Of a stretch of DNA of 64,000 bases, positions 52,192-62,769 are shown piece after piece (the first letter of the stretch is position 1; the number at the start of each line of letters is the position of its first letter). The notes beneath the pieces are model-generated. The model saw only the letters and a list, made by a program, of their open reading frames with translations. It ran no database searches and was not told the origin of the DNA. Source of the DNA: Branchinecta lynchi (Eukaryota; Arthropoda; Branchiopoda; Anostraca; Branchinectidae); NCBI GenBank assembly GCA_023053575.1, contig JAKZAP010000005.1:9176001-9240000 (forward strand), read 5' to 3'. The position numbers were made by a program, and so were the translations under genes.

Positions 52192-54738
52192 AGAGCTACG
52201 AGCTCATATGGCACTTGTACGAGTAGGCTGTACAAGAAAGTAGATGAAAACGTCACAAAATACACCCGCCATCCAAAAAGACGGGTTCGGAAATAGAAAT
52301 AGGATATTTAGTTTCACTCATTTCTGAGCAGTTCCGGCATCGTCTCGATTGCAAATGCACATGACTGTTCAAACTTTCATCCTAATAAATCCATTTGTTT
52401 GATCCCTAGACGTGCTACACGATTTCCGGTACTCACTCTATTTCCACCTACCGTGGCCGAATCTGGTTCGGAATAAAAAAAAAATCGACCACCTAAAGCA
52501 TCTTCGTTTATACCATCTACCAAGTTTCACTCGAATCTGAGCATTTTTGGAAAGTTCCGGTACCCCCCCCCCTTCCCACCAACGTTGTCGGAGCCAGTTC
52601 AGGCCCAATCTCTTAATTCCCTCATCAAGTTTTACTGAAATTGGAGCATAGCCTATCTGCAAGTTTCCAGTACCCCCCCCCCCCTACCTTGGCCGAATCC
52701 GGCCCTGACGCCAAATAACAAATCTAGGCCGCATAAACTCGGCACTGTCGAATTGCATCTCATTCGGTCCATCCGTTTGGTTTTTGTGCATGTCAAAAGT
52801 CCCCCCACCCCCAATTCCCCTAATCGTGGTCGCATATGGTTCGAACGCATGTTTTACATGTCGAGGCCATCGATTCGTATCACCCATGAAGTTCCACTCG
52901 AATCAGACCACTCGTTCGCAATTTATAGAAGTCCATATTTCACTTCTCTTGCTCCCCCAAAAATGCTCGGATCTAGGAACGGAAGTTTCCGGGGTTATGT
53001 TGTGTCAGGTTTTTAAGTCAAGATAATTCGGGTCGCTAATATGCCTGCAAAGTTTCGTTGTCGTTTTACATCTGGAACTATTCTAACTCACGACTACCGG
53101 AATTCCAGGAAACCCCCTCCAACTCCCCCCACAGAGCCCCGAAACCATCTGGCTCCGTCAATTTCATCTAGGCCTAATGCTTGTTCCATCCATTAAGTTT
53201 CGTCCCAATCCCTCTACTTTTAGAGTTTCTTGAGTTTTCCACACGCCCCCCCCCCCCATCCCCACAGGTATCGGACCCGACTCGGACGTGACACTGAACG
53301 TCCGAGGCGATAGCTCACCAGACAAGTTTCATTCAAATCCGATCACCCGTTCAAAAGTTATGCACGCCACTAGATTCCGGACTCCCCATCCACCGACTCC
53401 CCCCACGATGGTCGGGTCGGGGAAACGGCTGTTCTCAAGTCAATCTGTTCGGATCCCTGATATACCTGCCAAGTTTCATCGCCCTAGGACATCAGGAAGA
53501 ATGCCGAACTCGCGGGATCGCTAGAAATCCGGACCCCCACCCCAACTCCCCCACAGTGCCCTGATCCGGTCCGGTTATGTCAATGACGTGTCGAGGACCT
53601 GTGCTTGTTTTTCCCACCAAGTTTCATCCCGATCCCTCCACTTTAAGCGTTTCTCAAAATTTCCGGTTCCCTCCTCCAACTCCTCCCAGTGTCATCGGAT
53701 CCGGTCCGGTTACGTCAATGACGTGTCGAGGACCTGTGCTTGTTTTTCCCACCAAGTTTCATCCCGATCCCTCCACTTTAAGCGTTTCTCAAAATTTCCG
53801 GTTCCCTCCTCCAACTCCTCCCAGTGTCATCGGATCCGGTCCGGTTATGTCAATGACGTGTCGAGGACCTGTGCTTGTTTTTCCCACCAAGTTTCATCCC
53901 GATCCCTCCACTTTAAGCGTTTCTCAAAATTTCCGGTTACCTCCTCCAACTCCCCCCAGTGTCATCGGATCCGGCCCGGATTTAAAGTGAGGTGTCTGAG
54001 ACACAAGTTCATCCTAAATATCAAATTTCATCAAGATCCGATCACCCGTTCGCAAGCTAAAAATACCTCAAATTTTGGCTTCACCCTCCCTCCACTCCCC
54101 CCCCCCCAGATGGTCGAATCGGGGAATTGATGATTTCCTATTTAAGCTGGTCGGGTCCCAGACATGCCTGTCAATTTCCATCGTCCCAGCACATCAGGAA
54201 GCACGGAACTCGCGGGATCACTACAAATTCGGACTTCTCCCCCCCCCCCCCAACTCCCCCAAAGTGAGCGGATCCGTTCCGGTTATATCAGTCACGTATC
54301 TAGGACTTTTGCTTGTACTTTCCACCAAGTTTCATTCGGATCCCTCCACTCTAAGTGTTTTCCAAGATTTCCGGTTTCCCCCTCTAACTCCCCCCAGTGT
54401 CACCGGATCCGGTCTGGATTTAAAATGGAGGGTCTGAGACACGAAGTCCTTCCATGTATTAAGTTTCATTAAGATCCGATCACCCGTTCGTAAGCTAAAA
54501 ATATCTCATTTTTCCTATTTTTTCCGGATTCCCCCTCCCTCCACTCCCCTCCAGATGGTCGGATCGAGGAAGCGACCATTTCTAATTTAATCTGGTCCAG
54601 TTCCTGATATGCTTGCCAAGTTTCATCGTCCTAGCTTATCTGGAAGTGCCCGAACTAGCAAAACCGGGACCGACAGACCGACTGACGGACAGAAATAACA
54701 ATCGCTATATGGCACTTGAGTAAGCTCAAGTGCCATAA
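52192..54738 (+). mobile_element. Hairpin-ended tandem-repeat element, near-complete copy
   Basis: The left end atatggcacttgtacgagta with gtacaag and the right end ggcacttgagtaagctcaag with tgccat form terminal hairpins and short inverted ends (ATGGCACTTG). AAACA at 52187-52191 and 54739-54743 may be a target duplication. Most of the 2.5 kb is diverged about 135-bp repeat units (caagtttcatcccgatccct, ccaactccccccagtgt). Near the right end is gaccgacagaccgactgacg. It resembles Helentron-type or pearl-type non-autonomous elements by organisation only. Confidence 0.8.
53571..53975 (+). repeat. Three near-identical 135-bp tandem units
   Basis: ccggtta(t/c)gtcaatgacgtg starts at 53571, 53706 and 53841, exactly 135 bp apart, with only a few differences. 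Because 135 is divisible by 3, all three frames stay open and give 45-residue repetitive ORFs (for example 53577-53990 and 53588-54130). These are repeat artefacts, not genes. Confidence 0.95.
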
Positions 54739-55200
54739 AAACAGGATAATTACTCTTGCGAAATAGATAGATAGATATTTTTATTGAACTAACTCGTAGC
54801 GCCGACATCGCACTAAATACGTCGAAAATTACATTTAATGTATTAAAATACTTGAATATATACAATTAGTATATAAAAGAAAATAAATCACTTGGAATTC
54901 CCTCATTTTTTGTTAATTATAAATAAGCTCAAGCAGATGAATTAGGTCTACTATTCACTGTCAACTGCATAGCCACGGATAATTTCTGCGCCATTCTTAC
55001 ATTACGGATTAAGAATTCAGAAACAGGATAATTACTCTTGCGAAATAGATAGATAGATTATTTTATTGATCTAACTCAAAGCGCCGACATGGCACTAAAT
55101 ACGTCGACCATTACATTTAATGTATTAAAATACTTGAATATATACAATTAGTACATAAAAGAAAATAAATCACTCGGAATTCACTAATTGTTTGTTAATT
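54739..55200 (+). repeat. 282-bp tandem duplication
   Basis: aaacaggataattactcttg begins at 54739 and 55021. Shared blocks are aaatagatagatagat, tttaatgtattaaaatactt and gaatatatacaattagta. The first copy continues into the aataagctcaag block that also flanks 52192. The junction at 55021 is the uninterrupted version of the site occupied by the transposon. Confidence 0.9.
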
Positions 55201-55568
55201 TTCTCGATAAAATATGGCACAAATGAATTCGAATACCGGTTATGTGACATCTAACTGGCACCAGGAGATTTTGGTGCCGCGTCCACCCTGTTGCCGGTGC
55301 TAGATCGGGCAGAATATCTCTATGTATTTCACTCGCAAGGACTGATCGGCCAAAACGTAAAATTAAGTTTTCCCGGTGGACACGGAGTGGCTCAAATCTT
55401 AATAGGAGGAGGGAAGCTTCGTAACCATTGTATTTCAGTCCTAGCATAATGCGGCACGAACTGATTTAACGTCTTCTTGTACGCTCCTTTGCACAAAGGG
55501 TCACCAAACTGAGCAGGCATACTCCAGTTGCGGCCGCACGTAAATCACATATGCTAATTTCATGGATT

Positions 55569-55821
55569 TATTCAAACAATGTTTTCAACGGATACGTCAG
55601 CTACGATTCTTCATCAGCAGCCCAGACATGCAGACAATTATCCAACTTGGCCGGAAGGAAAGGACAAGTGATAAACCAACTGAAGTTTTTAGTAAGATGC
55701 AGAGACAACGGACTAATCCCAATTTCAATGCTTTTTGCTGATGAAGAATCGTAGCTGACGTATCCGTTGAAAACATTGTTTGAATAAATATTTCAAAGTC
55801 AGCTTGGGCTCAAAGAATATT
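55569..55821. mobile_element. Short Penelope-like element with 14-bp target duplication
   Basis: TAATTTCATGGATT flanks both sides (55555-55568 and 55822-55835). Inverted arms of about 47 bp (tattcaaacaatgttttcaa, cggatacgtcagctacgatt and inverse) surround about 120 bp encoding FLVRCRDNGLIPISM, which resembles the F-L-x-x-C-R-D-x-x-x-I-P motif near the N-terminus of Penelope-like polyproteins. The tail tttcaaagtcagcttgggct to agaatattt equals that at 13815-14124. Confidence 0.85.
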
Positions 55822-55924
55822 TAATTTCATGGATTCTACGCCGAATCCATGTCGCTTCATTGTCGTGATGGACTGGAGCGCAGCATTCCCTTTCTTAACT
55901 AGGTTGCAAACATGGTGGGGAACC

Positions 55925-56128
55925 GTCTATTCGCCCACCCGTCGATTCGGCCAACCGTCACTATGCCCCAAAAATACGTCACATCCCCCACTTTTACCGA
56001 CAGTTCGCCTAACCGTCACAAGACCCAAAATATCCGCCGATTCGCCCACCCGCGGATTCGTCCAACCGTTGATTCACAAAACCGCTGATTCACCCACCTG
56101 TCGATTCAGCTACCCGTCGATTCGGTGA
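55925..56128 (+). repeat. Minisatellite of CCAACCGTCGATTCG-type motifs
   Basis: cacccgtcgattcggccaac, cgattcgcccacccgcggat, ccaaccgttgattcacaaaa and acctgtcgattcagctaccc repeat irregularly at about 20-25 bp. Confidence 0.7.
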
Positions 56129-56399
56129 AAGCAACACCCAAGAAAGTGTGACTCTTAACCATGTTAAATATAGGATCAGGCTCACCGAATTCACTTCTCA
56201 GCAGGCTGAATCGAATCACTAGTTTACAGTGATTAGTTTACATCATTAGTTTAAAGGCCTATCCTTCTTTCAGTTCTATCACTGAATCCAAAGCAAAATA
56301 AGAGAATAGCGCTAAAACTTGAAATAAGAGACACAAACTCGAATAGCAAAGACACTAGCAATAGATAACATCCCTGCTGTGATGAAACTCAATCACTCG

Positions 56400-56610
56400 T
56401 TCACCGGCGCTTGTTTCGATAACTACATGTTCCAAACACACGAAAAAGAAGATACGATTTCCCCTGTTTCCTAAACGTGTGCAGACCGCATCTTAGCCAT
56501 ACTAGAACTTTCTAAGCCCGCAAGTGTGTCTCACTTTGAATGCCTCGAGCGTAGTGGCCGGTTTCAATGAGTAAGGCCCGTTTCCGATGCATGGAAAGCA
56601 GTGTTACTTT
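56400..56610 (+). repeat. Single-arm relative of the inverted repeat 14529-15105
   Basis: tttcgataacta, cgtgtgcagaccgcatctta and caagtgtgtctcactttgaa follow the order of the right arm (14955-15090). Diverged. Confidence 0.65.
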
Positions 56611-56904
56611 GGTCAGACTGAATCTCCACAAAGCTGATGACCTGGGTGTGGCGTCGATTTTATTCTTCCCTCATGCAAAGTGTCACGTACCTTGACCCAT
56701 CTTTAAGCTCAGTACCGTTTCATTTTCAATACCAGAGGACGTGGCAACCACGTGGAGGTAGGCTTAGAAAGAGTAGGAAACTATCGGGTTTGTCTTTTTC
56801 TTCAGTGAGGGTTTCTTACACAGTAGCGCTCAACGTTCCCATTTACAAAGCACTTGTGAGAGGCTAGGCAGAAGACAACACTTTTGCAATACACCCAGTG
56901 ATAT

Positions 56905-57193
56905 TGACTTTGGATAGGGCGATCTCTTGGATTCGCTTTCCGAAAAGCAAAGCGAGAATCCGCCGAGCACAAGAACAAACGGAAATTAATTGCCCCTCAG
57001 TTGCGCCTTTACAACTTCTCGCTGACGTGCCAAAATCACTTTCCACTCGCGGAGTGGATTCGCTTTCCAAGTGCTGGCGGAAACTAGCGGAGCGCGAGAA
57101 CAGCTTTGGGCAGCGAAGCGAGTTTTAGCCCAAGTCACAAAAACAGCCGGCGCAAAAGCTCGCGGAGCTTTCCAGACCGCCAGAATCGCCACA
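56905..57193 (-). repeat. Dispersed repeat, inverted relative of 30242-30520
   Basis: aagcaaagcgagaatccgcc, gcggagctttccagaccgcc and agaatcgcc match the inverse of 30242-30520. Confidence 0.65.
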
Positions 57194-57567
57194 ATTTACT
57201 GGGGTATAAAACTGAATAAATTATTAATTTTATTAATTTTAAATTATAATTTTATAGTAGGCTATTTATGTGTTAATGAATGAACCAGATGGTTTAGGCA
57301 TAGTTCTTTTTTATACATTATTTTGTCCTCCTCAGTTCTGAGGGAAAAAATGAATAAATAAAAAAATAAATAAATAGACGGTCAGAAGACATTTTTTTGA
57401 GGTACCTAGTCTGCACAAAAAGAAACTGGCTTTTCAGTTAAGATTTGATTTTGTAATAAACAAAAATTAAGTCTGAAAACAGCCAAATAGGTTAGGTCTA
57501 TTAACAGTTAATTATTTCCTAAAGTCTTTAAATTTTATATGTGTATAATAAATATTATCAAACTTAC

Positions 57568-57722
57568 ATCTTCATTTGTCGTTTGATTCGAGGCGATTAA
57601 ATAGCTATGGAATCCAGCCAATCCAACTACACTCCATACACTGAAGAAACATATCACGGTGACAATTAAAGTTGTCGGCGAATCCTTAATGGCGTCGATT
57701 AGCTGAGTGGAGTCTTTCGTCA
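57568..57722 (-). CDS. ZDHHC14/18/9-like palmitoyltransferase, TM3/TM4 exon with TTxE motif
   Basis: Bounded by acceptor cgttttag and donor gat|gtaagt, 155 bp. After two bases completing a codon it reads TKDSTQLIDAIKDSP, a transmembrane stretch (IVTVICFFSVWSVVGLAGFH), then SYLIASNQTTNED, which contains the TTxE motif conserved after the fourth membrane segment of DHHC acyltransferases. ICFFSVWS..GL.GFH and SNQTTNED are characteristic of ZDHHC9/14/18. Catalytic DHHC sequence is not in this exon. The enzymes S-palmitoylate cytosolic cysteines at Golgi or plasma membranes. Phase is compatible with exon 43688-43805. Confidence 0.9.
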
Positions 57723-57871
57723 CTAAAACGAAATCACCTGGTAAGTGAATAGATTTTTTTCAGCTAGCGAAAAGCAAACCTTCTGGGTCTACGAGATAAA
57801 ATACAGCCGACATTTATTGCTGTAGGATACCATAGCAACGACATGTCGGTATAATATCGATCACCCTTAAA

Positions 57872-58045
57872 GTCCTACTAGAAATATTCTTTTCGCTATG
57901 AAACCTGATCAGAAAAAACTTTCTCGAAAATACCATTACTTTCCATCTGACTTTGGCGATTTTCTTGTTAGCACCTGACGCCTCTGCGACCCGACGCGGC
58001 GGCTGGGCGCAAAACATTTGAAAACTGACGCACCGTGGATAAAAG
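57872..58045 (+). repeat. Dispersed repeat, relative of 40004-40200
   Basis: accattactttccatctgac, tggcgattttcttgttagca and gacgcggcggctgggcgcaa are shared. Confidence 0.7.
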
Positions 58046-58324
58046 TACGAAATCTAAGCAAATAAAATTAGTCAAAACCAGAAGATTCTCTTATCCTTGT
58101 GTGTGAAAGAGTTATCAGCAAACCTTGAAGATTCTGGCAAACTTTGCGTTGTGTAACAGGCAAAACTCGGCACGGCGGAAAATGCACTAAAAATTCTTAG
58201 GCACAAAACGAAACAATGGAGAAAGATGGTGATTTCAAAAGTTTATAATTCCATAAGGGAGCTAGGTATATTACAAAAGGCAGAATAAGTAAGAGGGGTT
58301 CCTTAAGAATCACATTTGACAGTG

Positions 58325-58535
58325 CAAAACAAGTGCGTCAGTTGAATTTTGTTAGAGCTATATATTTCGTCCCTCTTGGCAAGGATCCTCATGACAATGG
58401 TGGTAGAATCTCTCTGAAACAGAAAAGCCTCTCACGCTGGAAAATGAACTTGTGACAAGCCCAGTTCAATTTCCAGCTTGAGCGGCACGAGCCTGACGAG
58501 CATCCTTGCCAAGAAGGGCCGAAACATACCTAAGA
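58325..58535. mobile_element. Penelope-like inverted fragment, diverged
   Basis: Outer blocks gtccctcttggcaaggatcc and gcatccttgccaagaagggc face each other across about 120 bp. gcctgacgag and ccgaaacat are kept on the right. No target duplication was recognised. Confidence 0.55.
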
Positions 58536-58559
58536 ATGTTTATGATAGCTATTAGCTAC

Positions 58560-59870
58560 GGTACTGTTTATTCCAATAATCCCTAACCAAGAACTTTTCT
58601 TTCTATTTTAGGTTGCTTTCTTATATTGGCAACGGAGCAACCACACAGCCGTAGACTTCCAGTAGACATTCGGTTTCACTTACCACGGAAAAAGTGGACA
58701 GTAGTTTCCATGCCCATGCTTATTTTTTTTGGAAGACTGGTAGTTTCACATTCGAAATTCAGAGGAAAAAGACCTGCATTGGCCGAACTATTTTGATTTC
58801 CTGACCAAAAGACCCCCCCCCCCCAAAAAAAAAACGAAGAAATTCCAAAGAAAAAACTGTCACGGAGGCCCTTGAAATATGCCCCGCCCCGGGGTGATGA
58901 GTCTCGGCATTTTCTGCAGGTTCTTATCTATCTTTGTTGCATGATGCATGACTCTAGAATGCTCATCTTACTCCCTCCACCCCCAAAAATTAAACCCACC
59001 GCACATTTGCCATGGTAGATACAAGAAATTTCTTTATTTTTGTGGAAGTTTTCGTCGTTGTTGATGTTTTGTTTCGAGGGTAATTAGTCCCTTACAGGTT
59101 CGCCTCTGGGCACTAAAGATTCTATTTTTTTTTAATAAACACTTCTTTCATTCTCCTGATAAGAATTATTCTATTTTAATACTTAAGTTAATCCATGTAT
59201 GACTTATACATAAATCCCGTGCCCTTTTACCTTGAATCATCGATCGTCGGAGCGAGCACTTAGTCTTGGAAAACAAACACTTTATCGATTATTCGATTTA
59301 ACGGCATGTAATATACCAATGATTGATTTTATTAAAAAAGGAGTCTTGTTAGTATTAGTGAGGTTGTTTCGTCTGAGACTGTACATAAATAACAAGCAGA
59401 CAGACAGATAACACTTCGGTTAGACTGATTGATGGTTAACAGCTCTAGCTTATACAGCCTACGTCAGCTGCGTTGCACTTTCACAAGCTTCAGTTCGTCA
59501 TCTTCAAAGCGCCACACCACGGTGTTTCTCTGGGGTCATAATTCGATTATTCACTGATCGCCGAGTTTTTTAAGTAAATCCAGTTCATTCATATCTATAC
59601 ACAAATAATAAAAAAAAATGTCGCGTAGTATCTTTTCTGTTCTTCCTGCCCAGTATGAATTGGCCAGGTGACTACGCTTCCACTTACCCTCGGTGACGCC
59701 AACGGTCTTATCAATCTTAAATTTTTAAAACGTGATCACGCGTGACCGGGCTATCTATTTAGCGTCACCTACACTTTCCTCTATCTCTATACGTTTATTT
59801 TTTTTATTTCATATTTTTATTTTTTTCCATCCATTCTTTCTAATCTTTACACTTCCATCCCATCTTTACA
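58560..59870. other. Gene-free stretch
   Basis: No gene recognised. A C10A9 junction lies near 58811-58833 and polypyrimidine-rich sequence at 59776-59860. Confidence 0.4.
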
Positions 59871-59875
59871 ACCTT

Positions 59876-60317
59876 AAAGGACACCTGAACAATGAAGCCA
59901 TACTTGAACACACCATGGAGAATGCATTTACAGACATGGACACGGAGAGCATTCTTCTCTGAGCGTGACGTTTTCAAAATAGGGATGATTGTTTCCGGAG
60001 ATTTGCACATGCAAACTCCAAGACAAAAAGCGCAATTCATTCAAATCATGTACAGCGCTGGCCGGAACGTGTTGGAATTTCTTCTAGATATACGTTTGGG
60101 CTTATCTGGTTAAAAAATATTCCAGAAGAAGGGTTGATTGTAGACGTTTGTTCATTTCTAAAATTGCTCGGTACTGAAATGAGGACAGATGCAAAATGGA
60201 GCAAAAATCATACCTTGGAAATGGTATTTCGTATTTGGGTTGGGTTTTCTGCAGGCAATGTTAAGGACGTCATACAGATAGGGATGATACTTGGTACTCT
60301 TCATTCAGGTGTCCTTT
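59876..60317. mobile_element. MITE with AAAGGACACCTGAA inverted termini
   Basis: Left aaaggacacctgaacaatga and right ttcattcaggtgtccttt are inverted. TTAA (or TA) is at both boundaries (59874-59877 and 60316-60319). Short frames inside (59892-60113, 60134-60319) are AT-biased with no known domain. Inner copies of atagggatgat..ttgt / atagggatgatacttg suggest internal duplication. Confidence 0.75.
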
Positions 60318-60859
60318 AATAAATGCCTTCCTTCGAATTTTTTCTTTTAAAACTAAAACTTAATTTTCTAATTTAAAAAAATACTTATAATTCAAATCTA
60401 ATAATATTAAACCCACCTCCACTCATCTCAATAACATTCTTTACTTTCTTTTTCCTTTAATCAGATTTAACTTTATTTCAATTTACCTTTTGAGCAGTCA
60501 AACTATAGAACAAATAACGAGAACAAATAACGAGTAAGAACAATGGTCTCTCGTCCATCCACCGACTAAAAATGTTCCGACAAAAATGAGCGGAGGTGGA
60601 GCATTCTTGGTCGCCCGTGTATACTCGTTGGTCTCCGCCGTTACACACCTGACATTACGAAGAAAACAATGTAGCCACTAGCGAGGCGGATGTTCTGGCC
60701 TGTTAACATGGGAAGGAAACAGCTTTGACCTTATTTATTTATTATTACATTTAGCGTTAAGCTTTTAGCTTGTCGCCAGTGAGTTGTTTGAGTAGACGCT
60801 GGCGTCTGATTAGTGATGCGAAAAATAAAATCGAACTTGACGATGGTCATTTATTGTAT

Positions 60860-60957
60860 GTAATTTTGAAGTTCAATTTTGTTAGTTAAGTGCGATAATG
60901 AATACTGCTGTATGGCCGCATGTTGGCTTTAATAAATTATTATTATTATTATTATTC
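60860..60957 (+). mobile_element. LINE 3' tail with (ATT)n
   Basis: tatggccgcatgttggctttaataaa followed by (tta)8 resembles the 3' end at 46030-46091. It is probably a heavily 5'-truncated LINE copy. Confidence 0.6.
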
Positions 60958-61594
60958 GCTTTTGTTATACCATGACCATCAATACGGAGATAGAAATCCC
61001 TTGTGACATTCCTTTTTAGGATCTGAAGCACACTCACTGAATTCATGGCCCATTGAGTTTCAACATCTGTAGTTTTAACTTTGTCAGACGAGTGTAAACT
61101 AAGAGTAACGTAATTAAGGCTTGCGAGGATTACTGAAATTACCCAAAAGGTGGAATAGCATGGAATAGTCAAAATAATACCAGTGGGTGAGTGTATATTT
61201 TGTGTTTTTTCTTCTTTTTTTCCGAAATGTATAATAGTATACATTTCGATTTAGTGAGTTAGATTTCGATTCAGTAGTTAATTGAAAGACAAAAATTCAC
61301 ATACACCTGGTCTATCTCGTTTGTCTTTTAGTTCACTACTTACAAATAATTTGCATAATTCAATGTCAACGGTGTATTTTCCCATCAAATAAAGTCTTTA
61401 GTTTTCGTACTGAGGCCTCGCCATGTGGGTTCTAGTTTGTCTAGGACCCACATAGGAGTGGTAGTTTTTTTTTTTTAATTTAATTCAAAACAGTTTCTGG
61501 TTAGTTCGTCACAGTAGAAGCCTATTGTGTAATGTTCCATCTGCGTAATATTTGTTCATTTCCACTCAGCCTACTAAACCTGAAACACGGCCTT

Positions 61595-62765
61595 TTTTTT
61601 GGGATCCCAAAACGTAAGTGGAGGGATACCTATGACATCGCAAAAGTTGTCCGTCTGTCCGTCAGTCCGTCCGTCTGTAAGCACGATAACTCTCGAAGGG
61701 AATGAGATATTTTGATGAAACTTGGTGTGAGGATTCGTTGGGTCGTCGGACCAGTCAAGTTCGTAGATGGGCTTTGTAGCCTTACATTTAGGGGTGTGGG
61801 AGGTGGTTCAAATAAAGGGGCAAACAAAATATTTTGAAACAGCTAATGTGATAGTCGATTAAGGGGTAAGAAGACATGCTGAGCACGATGGTGAAAACTA
61901 TTTTGTCATCGGGCGAGCAGTTCGCCCGGAATCCGGCCAAAACCGGAAAGTTTGTTAAAAGTACAAGTTTTATTTGAAGTTGATTAGATGTTCGATTTTG
62001 GGGTAGGAAGACATGCTGAAGACGATGGTGAAAATCATTTTCTCGACGGACAAGTAGTTCGCCCGGAATCCGTCCGAAACCGGAAAGTTTGTTAAAATTA
62101 CAAGTTTTATTTCGAGTTGATTAGATGTTCGATTTAGGGCAAGAAGACATGTTTAACACTTATGTGAAAACAATTTTCTACCCGGACATGTAGTTCGCCC
62201 GGGATCCGGCGAAAACCGGAAAGTTGGTTAAAAGTAAAAGTTTAATCTGAAGTTGATTAAATGTTTGATTTATGGGTAAAAAGACATGCCGAACACGATG
62301 GTGAAAATCATTTTCTCGCTGGACAACTAGTTCACCCGGAATCCGGCTAAAATCGGAAAATTTGTTAAAAGCAAAAGTTCGATTAGATGACAGATTAAGG
62401 GGTAAGAAGAGAGGCTGAGTCGGTTTATTGCAATGGTTTTTTACACGGATATATAATTATTCCGAAATCCGGTTGTAACCGGATTTTTTTAAGTCAAACT
62501 TTTATTCAAAGTTGATTAGATGTTCTTTATAGGGATAAGGAGATACGCTGGTTTTGTTTCTGTATTTTTTTTTTGCTGGACTAGTAGTTCGCTCGGAAAT
62601 CGGCAGGAAGTCTCGGTCAGTATCGTCAAAATAAATATGTCTTTTAGAGGTATATCTGAACTTGGTTTTCTCTGATGATTAGCCTGTCCAAGCTGGCGAA
62701 GACAGGACTCGATTGCCTGAATCAAATATTAGATTTTTGGGATCCCATCGACACCTTTGATCTTG
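61595..62765 (-). mobile_element. GGGATCCC-family tandem-repeat element, copy A, near complete
   Basis: The left end tttgggatcccaaaacgtaa, then ggagggatacctatgacatc and a gtccgtctgtccgtcagtcc run. Internal units have anchors at 61931, 62068 and 62204 (137 and 136 bp). The right end is gatttttgggatcccatcga. Two more diverged units lie at about 62330 and 62465. Confidence 0.88.
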
Positions 62766-62769
62766 TTTC

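Noticed and set aside
53577..54130. Repetitive ORFs of 137 and 180 codons
   Set aside because: Produced by 135-bp tandem units (divisible by 3) in a transposon; the frames read the same 45-residue unit and show no domain.
60882..61244. Minus-strand 120-codon ORF with hydrophobic stretch, considered as an upstream ZDHHC exon
   Set aside because: No DHHC, zinc-binding Cys pattern or family resemblance; overlaps a LINE tail at one end.
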